Assembly: GCF_024868665.1 (NCBI RefSeq)
Contig: NC_079910.1
Coordinates: 12,209,048 to 12,273,047, forward strand
From: Triplophysa rosa
Lineage: Eukaryota > Chordata > Actinopteri > Cypriniformes > Nemacheilidae
DNA: 64,000 nt
Direction: 5' to 3'
A model generated the notes under the pieces. That model was given only the letters and a program-made list of their open reading frames with translations, did no database searches and was not told where the DNA came from. Position numbers and translations under genes: made by a program. This document shows positions 12,359-37,232 of the stretch, in pieces. Every line of letters starts with the position of its first letter. The first letter of the stretch is position 1.

Positions 12359-13260
12359 TTAAAGGGATAGTTCACCTAAAAGACACAATACTTTCATCAT
12401 TTATTCATGTCATATCACACCTGTATGAATACATTTTGAATGATGTTGGTAACCAAACAACATTGGCCACTATTGACTTTGATTGTATTGACACAAAACC
12501 ACTGAGACATTTCTCTAAATATCTTTTAGTAGTAGGGATGTAACGATTCACTCAGCTCACGATGCGATGCGATTCACGATTCTGATCTCACGATGCGATT
12601 TATTCACGATTTACTCACGATTTATTTTTAAAAAATGAGTTGAAACAAATTAGAAATGAACAACTTCCCTTGCATTATTTCTTAAATGCTTCACGTTTCT
12701 TTGCATAATAAAATAATGTTTTATTTCAAATAACAAAAGTAAACTGCGATTTTATAACAAATTAATAATAGAAAAAGTCTCTTTAATATAAACAAACTAA
12801 TACTGTCTGTGCTTTTCTTGGATTTTTTTGCATTTAAGAAATATCAGCATCCACGTTTAGGTTTGCAGTGAAAATAGCGTCCCCTGCTGTTCAAAGAATG
12901 TATTGCGATTCAGTTCACACCTCAACCGAATTGAATCGTCACTCATTATAACCGATTTTCAACCGGCTCACGGTGAATCGTTACATCCCTATTTAGTAGA
13001 ATAGAGATGAATTTGTGCTCTGTATACAGAAAATGTTAAAAACATCACCAGTTACTGTAGATATATTAATAGTCATTATATGAATTAATAACATTCAGAA
13101 AGTTAAGAAGTATTAATTTAATCTGCAGAATCGGCAGATATCACTCTGAATAATCGGCTATTGGTATAAGTGGACAAATTTGTGCATCTCTAGTTTTGAA
13201 CCACATGAAGATTAATACATATTGGCAGAATTTGCATGTTTGGGTGAAGTATCCCTTTAA
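12359..13260. mobile_element. TTAA-type MITE interrupted by a hAT miniature
   Basis: The left end is TTAAAGGGATAGTTCACC and the right end is GGTGAAGTATCCCTTTAA, the same family as 3459-3647. The copy is 902 bp instead of about 190-300 because another element (12533-12991) sits inside. A second foreign piece with TAGAGATG and GTGCATCTCTA ends may occupy about 13003-13193. Confidence 0.8.
12533..12991. mobile_element. hAT miniature element with 8-bp target duplication
   Basis: The ends are TAGGGATGTAACGATTCAC and GTGAATCGTTACATCCCTA, perfect inverted repeats. TTTAGTAG lies immediately outside on both sides (12525-12532 and 12992-12999), an exact 8-bp duplication as made by hAT transposases. 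It has no coding capacity, with AT-rich filler between the arms. Confidence 0.9.
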
Positions 13261-14534
13261 CATCATGCACAAACTTGTCAGCTTATTTACGCAATGCATG
13301 CTGCCCATTTAAGAAAAAAAGTGGACCTGCCAAATACTACATAACTTAAGTAATTCCCCCCCCCCAAAAAAAACCTGATACACTAAAAATATATTTTTTA
13401 ATAAATAAAGCAAAATAGAAACATTTTTACTAGTGCCTTATACTTTTGTGCACAAACACATGCTGTCATGCATGTGTTTGTCACATCACTGTCACATCAC
13501 TTTCACATAGGGGTACAGTAAATGACAGCAGCCTGCCAACGCTGCACCACATGTCTAACAGCGCTCTGACCCTCTGTTTAATATGTTGACTACGCAAAAG
13601 CCACACTGAGACCTCTATGAGATAACGTTTATCCCCTGAGGTTCAGCAATCAATTTCTAGTGAGCTCCGCGAAGTGACAGAATACAAAAAGCAATCAACA
13701 GTCCACATGTTTCCGAGCTGTCCACCGTTAAATATTAAATATGTTAAATATTCAGACCTGTTCTAAAAGACTCAGATAAGCCGATAAACCGGTCGACAGG
13801 CAGCGCTCTGTTTCTGCTCCCCTCCTGTTTTGACTAACTTCAATCTCGAGGTAATGAGAGCTTAAGCAAGCTGGGGATGAAGAAGCTATTTACATTTTTA
13901 TTGATTTTTGAAAGTGCATTTAACATTTTTTTTATCTTTCCTCTCCCCTCGCTCTTCAAATCCCCAAATGAGAGGCACACTGCTCTGTTTACACTCATTG
14001 AGGATTGAAGATATTTTAGTCAGGAGCTATTGCAATTTTTCTCTCTCTTGATAGATCAAAGTAGAAACTGGGTCTGTCTTATGTAATTAAGACTACACAT
14101 TAAAGAGAACAAACCCCTGCACATTCTGACTGAATCCCCACTGGGGCAGAGAGTATTTTTCTTAATTAAAGAAACACAAACAAGGCCTCCTTAACAATCC
14201 ACACCGTCCTCAGTGGAATATTATTGTTTCCTGCACTTCACTATGCTATCTATTTGTTTTGATACAGCTCCTTTTTGCCTACTGTCCTTTTTACACTAGA
14301 TAGATAAGAAATGCTGTCATCATTAAACATCATAAACATTCACCCTCGTAAAGTTTAAAACCTGTATATGACTCTCTCTTTCTTGTCATTTTAACAAAGT
14401 GCTAGCGACATAAATTGTAATGTAATTTTGTAAGAATTGCAATCAGGCGCTAAAAAGTGTACCCATTTGAAGTTATTTTAGGCAACGGAATCACGCAGGG
14501 TCCTAAAGGGGACCGATTTCGAGAGGGGGACCCA

Positions 14535-14700
14535 AACCCAATCCGCATACTATCCGTCCTAAATAGTATTCGAAAGTAGAATTAGTATGTCCCAAATCTT
14601 AGTATGTTGAAAAGAGTATTCCAAAGATTCCCGGATGGTCTACTTCTTCCGGTAGAAATTGGCCCACTTCTGGCTCGATAGTGGAAAGGCGGCTAATGGG
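14535..14700. repeat. Dispersed repeat fragment
   Basis: The phrases AATAGTATTCGAAAGTAG, TTAGTATGTCCCAAAT and TTCCCGGATGGTCTACTTC resemble a common fish dispersed repeat. No termini are visible and only one copy is in the window. Confidence 0.4.
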
Positions 14701-14709
14701 GAGCAGCAT

Positions 14710-14842
14710 TGTGGTTACCAACATTATTCAAAATATCTTCTTTTGTGTTCTGCTGAAGAATAGAAGTCATGCAGGTTTGGAATGACATGGGGGTGAGTAA
14801 ACAATGAAAGAACTTACATTTTGGGGTAAACTATCACTTTAA
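14710..14842. mobile_element. Right half of a TTAA-type MITE
   Basis: It has the family's right-hand portion (AAAATATCTTCTTTTGTGTT, then TGAGTAAACAATG) and ends GGGTAAACTATCACTTTAA. The left half is missing. Confidence 0.6.
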
Positions 14843-14907
14843 TAAAAATGTATTAAATATTAATAAATTATTAACATTCAATAACATGACTGTTTACAAC
14901 TGTTAAA

Positions 14908-14909
14908 AC

Positions 14910-14945
<36 letters not shown>
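14908..14945. repeat. (TA)n microsatellite
   Basis: AT dinucleotide run of about 19 units. Confidence 0.9.
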
Positions 14946-14950
<5 letters not shown>

Positions 14951-15756
14951 TATGTGTGTTTCTTTGTGCATTATTTATAGGGCCCTATTAAGTATGATTG
15001 AGCATAACCATTATAAAGCAATTTCCACATAATAAAATATAAGGGCACATATTGTCATTACCACATACTGTATACCGTATTGAAAATGTAAGTGCCATTC
15101 TTCAGCTAGAAAATATTCACTGTCTAGACATTTATTGTTGAAATTAAGAATTGGCCTCTCTGGGTGCAGTAAAGGGATGTACTGTCTCTGGTTTACAATA
15201 AGTTAGGTTGTCTCCAGTAAAGAAAGTCCAGTGTGCTCATAAACAGAAGATTTTCTCTCTATCTTTGTGCCGTTGGCTCTTACGGCTGAAATAGCAGAGC
15301 GTTTGGTAATAACTCGCTTTCTCAGTATAAAAACCCACAGGCCCTTGTTCTTAAAGGACTTCCGTCCACTTCAGATCACTCACCATTAAACAGCAGTCAC
15401 CCAAACCTCTCACCTTCCCCTTTATTCTAGTTCCTATAGAAGTCACTTCTCTTCCCCGAGAGTCAGACTCAACAAAGCCTTATGACTGTTACATGCAATA
15501 TTGCCTAACCACATACTGTACTGACAGTACAGAAAATAGACAATATAGAAAATAAATGCGAACTAAATAAAGACATATGGGAGACGAGGTAAAAATAATA
15601 AAAAAAATCTACTCCATCACACGTAAGGAGTGTCTGCATTAAAATGCAAGCTGAGTTATGTGGCAATATAAGGGGACAATAAAGGATGACATGCACGAGG
15701 TAATGATTGTAAATGTAGATTCACATGGCGAGACGGGGGGTTCGTATGGTTACTGA

Positions 15757-19696
<3,940 letters not shown>

Positions 19697-19814
19697 TGAA
19701 GGGCATCTTAAAGGCATAACTTGTTACCTTGCATACATTAGTCAAGTTTGTGAACTGTAAGTGGCTTTTGTGTGGAGATAAATGCCTGTGTCATTTAATT
19801 TTCCCAGAGAGTGC

Positions 19815-20116
19815 TTAAAGTGATAGTTCACATAAAAATGAAAATTCTGTCATCATTTACTCACCCTCTTGTCGTTTCAAACATGTATGGCTTTCTTTCT
19901 TCCGCAGAACACAAAATAAGATATTTAGAAGAAAGTTAGTAACCGAAAAGCACTGGCCCCCATTCACTTCTATTATATGTACATAAAACCAATGCAAGTG
20001 AATGGGTGCCGGTTAACAACATTCTTCAAAATATCTTCTTTTGTGTTCTGCGGAAGAAAGTAAGCCATACATGTTTGAAACGACAAGAGAGTGAATAAAT
20101 TATGACATTCACTTTA
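19815..20116. mobile_element. TTAA-type MITE, long form
   Basis: It starts TTAAAGTGATAGTTCACAT and continues with the TCTGTCATCATTTACTCACC block. The interior is itself an inverted repeat: TTGTCGTTTCAAACATGTAT against ATACATGTTTGAAACGACAA. The right end TGACATTCACTTTA is damaged where another repeat begins. Confidence 0.7.
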
Positions 20117-20312
20117 GGACTAGTCCTAGACTAAAAGAAATGTTAGAGCTGTCTAAACTGAACACAGTTAGCAGTGACATATCTTAAAATACGTAAGTGC
20201 CATTATTTTGTCTCAAAATGCACAGAAGTTTGTAAAAACTTCTTAAATGTCCTAATTTAACTAAGGCCTAGTCCTGGTTTAAGATGATCCCTGTCCGGGA
20301 AACCGCTCCATG
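20113..20312. repeat. Dispersed repeat with CCCTGTCCGGGAAACCG end
   Basis: It contains AAGGCCTAGTCCTGG and ends near CCCTGTCCGGGAAACCG. The same order (AAGGCCTAGTCCTGG ... CCTGTCCGGGAA) recurs at 28490-28670, and the reverse-complement end GGTTTCCCGGACAGGG occurs alone at 26515. It is a dispersed, probably non-autonomous element. Confidence 0.6.
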
Positions 20313-20369
20313 TTTTATTATATCGTATACAAAAAAACTTTTAAAACAAAATGTTCTTTCTTTTGCCAG

Positions 20370-20396
20370 AATACCCATCCATACCCATCCTTGTAG
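20370..20396 (+). CDS. tafa1: Candidate terminal exon A of tafa1
   Basis: A strong acceptor (TTCTTTCTTTTGCCAG) is followed in the correct phase by eight codons and a stop, giving a KTTR tail of NTHPYPSL. Human TAFA1 has a short His-Pro-containing tail at this place, as I recall it, which weakly favours this exon. It competes with 20695-20742. Reading straight through the donor at 19691 would instead add only Val-Arg before a stop. Confidence 0.4.
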   Translation, partial: NTHPYPSL

Positions 20397-20694
20397 CAAA
20401 CAGTTTTACAGCAAAGCTCATGATGGAGGAACTTCATAAAGGTTTGTGGTTTTATTGTGGCTTGGTTTGACATTTGTGTGATTGTATGAAGACATGAAGT
20501 GACAGATAGAAGGCGTAGGCTCTAGTAAATTTAGTAAAAAAAAAAAACATTTCATCATTGTTTCAGTTTGATTATTTTTACAGAATGCATTAAGAAAATC
20601 TGTTCTATACATTGTTGCTAGTTAAAATATGAAAATCACTTTTAGACATTTTATAATTAGTTATCTATCCTTCATTTACTTTCCTGTTTTTCAG

Positions 20695-20742
20695 ATAAAC
20701 ATTCAAGACGACTGGCTCAATGAAATGAAATCCAACCACTAA
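20695..20742 (+). CDS. tafa1: Candidate terminal exon B of tafa1
   Basis: Acceptor TTTCCTGTTTTTCAG is followed in phase by INIQDDWLNEMKSNH and a stop. The acceptor is as good as that of candidate A, and the first residue after KTTR would be Ile. The tail is longer than usual in this family. Alternative splicing between A and B is possible. Confidence 0.35.
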   Translation: MNIQDDWLNEMKSNH

Positions 20743-21195
20743 AGCAACAGTCAGGCTTGATAAGAAGAGGTCTTCTGCTCAAACGTCCATCTGTCTCTTA
20801 TTCTCAGCAACAAGGACACTTTCTGAGAAAATCTCTGTGGGCGGTGAACACTGCTGGTTCATTATTTTGTTTTTGCTTGACAACTGTCAAATATTTGTTT
20901 TTGCCCTGTGAGTCTTGGATAATTAAACTCATATCCCTTTGCGTGGAGTGCACTCAAGCCAGCTTTACTTATCCTAAAATAATCTTCTGTAAGATCCCCG
21001 GATGTTCTCCGGTCTCCAGAAGTGACTGATCAAACGACTTCTCCTGCTGTATGTAATAATTTACGCTTCCTATTTATGTGGACGGGCAGATTTATAAGAG
21101 TGGGACTTTTGACACTTATCTTCTAAAGACAATTTGTGCATCAGCTATTCAGAATGCTGAAGATGAATTTGGGATTACTGATCCTGATTACTGAT

Positions 21196-21365
21196 CCTTG
21201 CAATGGTTTTGTGTCCATACAATAGAAGTGAATGGGTGCCGGCGATGTTTGGTAACCAACTTTCTTTTGTGTTCTACGTAAGAAAGTCAGTCATACAGGT
21301 TTGAAATGACAAGAGGATGAGTAAATGATGACATAATTTTCTTTTTGGGTGAACTACTCCTTTAA
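21196..21365. mobile_element. Right half of a TTAA-type MITE
   Basis: Family core GGTTTTGTGTCCATACAATA, then TGACAAGAGGATGAGTAAAT, ending TTGGGTGAACTACTCCTTTAA. The left end is absent. Confidence 0.65.
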
Positions 21366-21504
21366 AATTTCTCAAATGGCTAAAGACGCTGTTTTATATT
21401 ATTTGTGGCGATAGTACTTTTGACAAATTGAGCAATCAAGGCTTAACTGAAGTGTTACGAAAATTAACACGTCTAATGAAAACCTAATAGACCATCACTT
21501 TGAA

Positions 21505-21525
21505 TATATATATATATATATATAT
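21505..21525. repeat. (TA)n microsatellite
   Basis: Short ATATAT run. Confidence 0.8.
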
Positions 21526-24500
21526 TAAACAATGTGGATTTAATACTGAAGTCAATGAAGCCTGATTGAAATATGCTGGTGCATGCATATATAAAATACC
21601 ATGACATTTAAATATTCTGAATCGAACTCATTTCCCGTTGTTGAATTCAACATTCACATTAAATGGTACATCAGTTCTATTGTGTATAGTTACTTCTGGT
21701 CTTTTGAATGGACTGGTGCAAACTGGAGAAACTGGTCTCTGGATATGTGCAGACAGCACTGAAGGACATTTTGTGGAAATTCTGGCACCCGCTGGGACAT
21801 TTACCTGTCGTTTACATTCAGAAATAGTCCTCTCCACTCGGAGCAGCTGAGGGCCAGAGCACACGCTCGCTCCGAATATGTAGCTCCAGCATTTTAAGCA
21901 GGGAGCCCAGAGCATAAGAGCCCCAGTGTTGCTGTCAGCATGCAAAGAGGAGCTCTAACTACAGGCTGAGTGAATACAGATCACTACATTTACAGTCCTT
22001 CACGCGGGACAGCGGGGGATGAACTTTAGCCCTCACCTTCAGTGAAGCATTAGTGGAATTTCAAATAGTTGACACCAGGGTATCTGAGTGGAAAAATGAA
22101 TATACTGAAATCTTAAGCAAATATCAGCATTTTATCCTCAGGCAGAGGTTTTGCTGAAGCTCTGTGCCATGCTTGACGTGAAATGAAAAAGTTCTTATGT
22201 GTTTTACAAATAATGCAAAGACTTATATTCCATTAAAAGTGGAATGAGGATTGGAAATGAGCTGATCTAATTTTATATCCATAAATGACATTATAAAATG
22301 TATGTAAATAAAAGGCGACATTTCTATCCATTTGGATTGGACTTTTGTTTTACACAATTTGGTTATTGAAACCCTGAAACGAGCAAATTCCTAGCGCAAT
22401 TTAGGCAAATTTATATGGCTATAGTTCATATTAAATGAACAGTATAAACATGAATATTTAATACATATATTACCTTTAGTCTCTGAATTAATATAAGGTC
22501 ATAAAAGTCTCATGAATACTAATTAGAAAAAGTGCTATTTAAAAATGCATTTAGTATAGCTATGTTATATACCACCATTATAAATATGTCGCATTGCTAA
22601 AATGTCTCCCACCTACATACATACAGTATATGTTCTTTCTGTTCTTTATCAACGTATTTTCCAGTGTGTTTGAAAAGATGTAGGCAGTATCCTTTTACCA
22701 TTTCTGACCTCCAGAGTTCTTTGGAAGGTCAAAGATTCACATGCATTGCGAGCGAACGTCTTGAAACGAAAACATTCTGATGGTTGCTTGTTGAGCTATT
22801 TAGAGTACAGGAAATGAGGCCATTAATGATTCAAAGCAGTTTTTTCATAGAATAAAGTCGCTGGAGCTTTAAAGGATAAAAGCGGCTATGTCCTCCTCAC
22901 TGCTAGAGATCACTGCTTTGATATTTGCTTTGAGAGAGGTTTCTGTGTCTTGCAAGTCTGAAATGCTCCTGTGAGGCTCTCAGTCTGTACCGTAAGTCTC
23001 AATGTCGTTGCAAAAAGTCATTTGCTGGAGCTAACAACGCCAAGGTTGGCGGTTTGATTCCCAGGAAACACATGGATTGATGTAAAGTATCTGAACACAC
23101 TGATTTCTTTTAATAAAACTGTGTCAAATGGAACAGTAATTGTCGGACAGTTCCCGAGAAATCTTAATCTTCATAAAGTATAACCATGATATCTCCATAC
23201 TGTAAGTACTGTAATCACAATTCTTGCATCAGTGAAGCTAGTGCTGATCACATTGCGCATTTGCCCATCAAGCTCCTCCGAACCCAAACAGATTTCCCAA
23301 AGCCCCTTTTCTTTGACTCTAATTCAAACTGACATCGGGAGCTTCTCAACCAACCTTGCTCGCAACCAAAATATTAATCACCAAAGCACAGAGTCAAGGA
23401 GCTTTCAGCACGTGTGAAGATGTGCCTGCAATAATGTATTACAATATCTACTGAAACGCTGGCTCTGGCTCTTTACAATATGATTATTGGGTGCCGTGCT
23501 GAATAATTCAAAGAAAGGCAGATGTAAGCACCATTCCCCCTTGAAACACGTTTAAGAAAGGTGTTGTAATAAGAAACACATTTCGTGGGGAAGAAAATGG
23601 GAAAAAGACACATAGCCGTTAAGCTGGACCTAATGATCTTTAAAATGTCTGCCACAGTTATTAAAGCTGTGCCATATTGGGAATATAGTCACGGCTGAAG
23701 GGCTTTGTTAGAATTACCTTAAAGCTTTACTAGTCACTATATGTCACAGCTTTGACTGCCCTATTGCTTTCATAAGACCACATAATAAAAATATTAAGAA
23801 AGAAAAATTAATAAATCCTACCCTTCCATTAGTGAAAGTGCCTAAAATGTAACAGCAACACATTGAACCAGCTATTGGTGCAGCACAATGTGGATACAAA
23901 TAGTATCTCATCGAGGATTATCCTGAATAAAGCACCAGTCAAGCTGAAGGACAGGAGCTATCCATTTTATAATCTGCTTTAAACCAGTGTATGTGATGAT
24001 CGGAATAGCTCCGTCTGTGGTAATAGATGTTTACCCAAGACTCGCTCTCACCTTTCATTTTCACCTTCTCGCAACACTTCACAAGTCTCAGACTCCTCTC
24101 ACACATCGATACACAAACAAAAACAGGTGTCTCTCAACTACAAACACACACACACCAAAACACTTGATCAGAAGGAACAGTGCAAAAATCCCTCAAAAGA
24201 AACTTGACAGCTCATTACAGACTTTGAGTCGTTCTTTTTAAACAACAGAAGACTGGTTAAAACATGCAACGTTCAACAATGGATAATGGATGAAAGGAAA
24301 ACAAGTCATTTGCAATGTGATAAGCATCGATGCTTCGAATAATTTCACAATAGCAAACAAACACTTCTAAACAAACGTATTTATAGTTTATTCACATCGT
24401 AGGTGATGTGTGGTTCTAAACTTAGCTAATAAGACGACAGCAGATGCAGGTGTGGTTGAAACTGTAATTAGTTAAAAGTTCCAATAATCTATCCAATAAG

Positions 24501-26786
24501 ACGAAGCGTACAGTGAAAATTTCCAGCGTACAGTGAAATTGGTCTTACAAATGACTTAATAAAAATATAAAACACATCAGAACACAACCTATCATTTTGC
24601 TCACATTACATATTGTTTCTGTTGCCCAGCAGATGTGAAAGTGTACCAGCAATTACATTAAACCAGAATGCATTATGTCTGTTGTTTCAGACCTCACAAT
24701 GTGTGAATTTTATGATTAATGTGCGTGCAGAAACAGATTACCTAGCATGCGTTTCTAGCTATTCTGTCCCTACGGGTATCGAAGCAAAGTCCAGACACAT
24801 CTTTTTAATTCACACTCACATACGCACAGAGAAATCCCAGAACAGATGGAGCACATCATTGCTTATTTTCTCATGCCAAGTACCTTTACCAATTCAGTTA
24901 TTGCAGAGTTCTCACAAACTCAAAGCAACTTGCTTATGTAAACCAAATAAACCCGATATAGACATTTCATACATTCATACTGTGCATTTCAACTTCAATT
25001 GTACATTTGTCATGTGAGGTCATCTCATGTCATCCTCTTCTCTTTTTTTTCTATCCAATGTGTTGAGAATGACATAAGTAATGGTTTGGTCTACAATCTG
25101 ATCTGACCAAGAAAAAAATTGACGGTTTCATGGAATGCACACTGTGTTTCTGTTCGGCTATAATATAACAATTTGTTTATATTTAATTTATATTAATATT
25201 AATTTATATTAATATTTTATTGTATATTAATTGTATTCAATTAAATTAAAACTACTTAACAGTTATTGATTCTTTGCGGAGGGCTGCCGGAAGTTACGTT
25301 TGGGCCACATAACGTTTGTTTATCTTGTTGTTGCTGAAACCGTATATATATTTTGGAGTAGGCATTGATTTGATAGAGCTGTACCCACAATCTATTTGCT
25401 ACACAGAACTGTCTAATCTTGGTAATGCGCTATCGTCTGTGTAAAATTGCTCCTAATTTGAATTTTTTATTTCCCACTGAGCCAAACAATTTCATGTGTC
25501 TTCCGCCCCTCACTGCTTGATGCAATTTAAACAAAATGTTGGCCCAGCAAATTGGCACGACACCGGCGTAGAGTTTCTCATTTCCTCGTTCATAAGTGCG
25601 CAAACAACACCGTATCAAGTTAATTTAGTCAACGGCCCTCTTATTGTTAATAATATGATGCAAACTGAAAGAATGAGCTTGTTAAAAACTCAAACATTAC
25701 ATCAACATCATTTAAATTCATACAGGGATATTCAGAGCCAGTGTCCCTAATTCACAACACAACAGGAATGTGCTGGCCCACTCCAGCGGACTGATACCAA
25801 ACACAGCATTCGTAAGTAATATGCTGTTTTCTGACTCCCCACATAGAACAATTACTCTCTCCCGGAGAGTTCTATATCATTAAAATTGGAATGTGTTTAT
25901 TTCAAATACATATCAATTCATTTCCCTCTTGCCACTTAAACTGTCAGCTATAATTTTATGGGTAATACGGAGTTTGTAGGTGAACAATAATCATTTAGAA
26001 TTCAAGTCAACACAGTTTAAATAACAGTGCAGCAGGAGGCACCTCAATAATGAAACGTTATTCATTAACACTGAAAATATGTGTTCTTTTCAGAGTTACA
26101 GAGCAGAATAATTTCAGATAAGTGTATTTCAATTAATGAGACTTGTGACGAACTTTCAAAACAGTCATTCGCAAGCCTTGTGTCAAGAATATAGGCCTAA
26201 CACTTCCACCAACATCATAAAACAATACAAATCTAAACTATAATATGATATGATAATAACCTACAACCCAGGAACACGGCTTACTCTGTTTTCCCATCTG
26301 TCTTTTTATATTTCTCACAAGCACATGCACACGCACACACAGTTCTATTTCCATATCAAACAGGTCTTGTTTTGCTTGAAACGTCCTGTGTTTACTTGCC
26401 TTCTCTTGCAGGTGCTGTATCAAGTCAGTCAGACGAAAATGTAAATTGTATTTGTGTGAGTTTTGGTAAAGAGGTTTCCTTAATATATCAGACCACCAGG
26501 ACACGTTTTGGGACGGTTTCCCGGACAGGGTTTAAAGGTGGGGTGGTTGATTTGGAAAGGTGCTAATTTTAGCCTGCTAGCGCTGAAATTATAATCCCAC
26601 CCCCTACGCGATTCGCCGTCCAAAGCCACGCCTCCTCCAAACACATTAATGTGTTTCGTAAATCCACGTAACGAATTACACATTAAATCCATTAAATTCT
26701 TCTTGAAGCATGTACATACCTGTCCAAAAGAAAGAGAGCAACCATGGTATCGTCTTTCAGACCCTTTGCCGGTGTACCGAAATTCG

Positions 26787-26937
26787 ACTCCCCGTGAGAT
26801 TACGACTCCCCTACTTCTGATTGGTTTATTCATTTAGGATGCTGCTTTGTGATTGGTCCCTATCTCTAAATCCCGCCCCCACACCTAATCCTAACCCTCG
26901 TAGGGGAAAACAGGGGAGTCCTAATCTCACGGGGAGT
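26787..26937. mobile_element. Short inverted-repeat MITE, 151 bp
   Basis: ACTCCCCGTGAGATTACGAC at the left pairs with GTCCTAATCTCACGGGGAGT at the right (one mismatch). The centre contains GGTCCCTATCTCTAAATCCC. The immediate upstream 26515-26560 begins with the GGTTTCCCGGACAGGG end of the 20113-type repeat. Confidence 0.7.
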
Positions 26938-27076
26938 AGGATTTTGATAAAACACCGGCGGAGCGGTCTCCATCGTGTAAAAGCTGAACCAATGTTAATT
27001 CGAGTTTTTCCTCTTTCTTGATCCAAATGGTTTTTCGTTACTGCTTTTTTGAAAACTGACTTGTTTTGTAGATTTA

Positions 27077-28260
27077 CACTCAAAAAAAAAGATTTTTTGA
27101 TGTTGTTACTTCAACAATTTTTCATACATAGTTTAACATAATTGTATGGGTTTCTAGCTCAAACTTGCACAAAAAAAGAAGCTCTTTGGTTTAACATAAT
27201 TTAATCATGGACAGTGGTTCCACATGTTTGTGTAATGTTTTCTTAACATGAAATTAACATATAGAGAGAACATGAATGAATCAAGTAAACTCAACATGAA
27301 ATTAACATGTAGAGAGAACATGAGTGAATCAAGTAAACCCAACACGGTACTCTTCTGAACAACTCATAAAACAGACGTCACAAAAACTGTTTAAAATGCC
27401 AACACAACAGAATACTCAACTCTAATACCCTGATAGCAAGCAACCATTAAATCAATGTTAAACATTATTGATTTGTCAATGTTAATGGCTTGAATCAAAA
27501 TAACTTTTGCACCCGCAATACATGTTGAAAAAATGAAATTTCATCAAACCATTATTGTGATCAGTGTTTGCTTTAGTTGGGACCTTGATTCTTGACATTG
27601 TTAAATCAGGTCACAAATGCAAAATTCCTGGGCAAAATAAATAAAGTTTTATCGACACCTTTAAACATTAACACTCATCATACAAACCTCAACAATGCTG
27701 ACAATCATCAAACTAATTCAGATAAACAGATCAGCTGCAATGCATGCTGGAAGTCATGAGTGAGTTTTGTACTATGATGTTACCCAGCATGCATTGCAGC
27801 ATGAAGCTTTCTTTTGTTGATTGTCACTATTGTTGAGTTTCATACACTGATTCTTCATGTCTAATTGATTCGGCTATATAATTTTCCTCTAGAACACCAC
27901 ATAATGTTAACAATAACACAACAATCTCACGAACAACATATCAACCCCAGTAACTTCACAATAACTACATTGGATCCTGATGGACCCTCGTTTTCATTGC
28001 CGCAACAAATATATAACAAGATGCTTTCAACAGGCAAAGAAAATCTAGCATCAAAAGAGGAATCAAGAGCCCAACTAAAGCAAACACTGATCACAATAAT
28101 GGTGATTTGTTCTTCTACATGTTAATTTCATGTTGAGGTTACTTTATTCTTTTATGTTCTTGCTACATGTTAATTTCATGTTGAGAAAACATGACTCAAA
28201 CATGTGAAACCACTGTCCATGATTGAATTATGTTAAACCAAAGAGCCATTTTTTTTAGTG
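27077..28260. mobile_element. TA-flanked foldback element, 1.18 kb
   Basis: The ends are CACTCAAAAAAAAA and TTTTTTTTAGTG, with TA on both outer sides (27075-27076, 28261-28262). Inner arms mirror each other: GCTCTTTGGTTTAACATAAT near 27182 against ATTATGTTAAACCAAAGAGC near 28227. A tandem duplication of about 50 bp with AACATGAAATTAACAT lies at 27248-27345, and inverted relatives (TGTTAATTTCATGTTGAG) lie at 28120-28185. No transposase is visible. The ends recall CACTA elements, but a TA duplication also fits other superfamilies. Confidence 0.7.
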
Positions 28261-28489
28261 TACTTGTTGTCGGTTCCGCAGGAAAGTTTGATTGTCCGCC
28301 ATTCTCTCTACATTGACACAGCAGATGTGAGTGCGCTGATGACGTATGACGTCTGCGTGAACAGGGTGCGCAATGGTATGCAACATACGTTGACTGATTA
28401 TGTACACATGACCAGTCACAGCGTTCGGCCAGAACGTTTTTTGGTCCTACGTCTTTCACAGATGATATATAATTCTAAAGGATTCTTAA

Positions 28490-28670
28490 AGGTGTCTTGA
28501 TCAAAAACAACTTACAATGACATATCTTCAAAAAGATCATTGTTTTGTCTCGAGATGCACACCAGTAATTTTTTTGTAAGGTATGTTTTATAAAACAACT
28601 TAAACATCCCAATTTATCTAAGGCCTAGTCCTGGCTTAAACTAATCCCTGTCCGGGAATCCGCCCCTTTA
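28490..28670. repeat. Second copy of the CCTGTCCGGGAA repeat
   Basis: It shares with 20113-20312 the blocks GACATATCTT, TTGTTTTGTCTC, AAGGCCTAGTCCTGG and CCCTGTCCGGGAA in the same order and orientation. Confidence 0.6.
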
Positions 28671-29024
28671 TGTTTAAACCATCTTTAAAATCCAAATAAA
28701 ATGCAGTTGGGGAAACCAGATGTGCTTTACATATTTACTTACATGGTACAACAAAAAAATATGTCATTTTCATATGAATTCATTAATACTCAATATAAAA
28801 CAAAATGTTACATTTGACATAAAACCATTTTCTTTTTTCTTACATAAGGTTTTCACTCAAACTGATAACAGCACAACTGACTAACACATTTTTAGTTCAC
28901 AGTTTGCATGTTTTTGCCGACAGCGTGCAATTTTGTTGACATTTGTTGCATTTCATTTAAAAATATGTTCCTGTGAAATTATGAGCTGTCATCACGTCCG
29001 CGGTCTGAGGTGTGAAGATTTCAT

Positions 29025-37232
<8,208 letters not shown>

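Larger units (their letters stand above)
20743..29024. other. Repeat-bearing region between tafa1 and tafa4
   Basis: About 8.3 kb with no recognisable coding exon on either strand. Open frames are short, unordered and without domains. The proximal part may be 3' UTR of either gene. Elements at 21196, 26787, 27077 and 28490 are listed separately. I see nothing in 21560-26500 beyond AT-rich unique sequence. Confidence 0.6.

Noticed and set aside
24613..25017. 134-residue open frame on +
   Set aside because: AT-rich region with no domain and no supporting signals. Long chance frames are expected in 64 kb.
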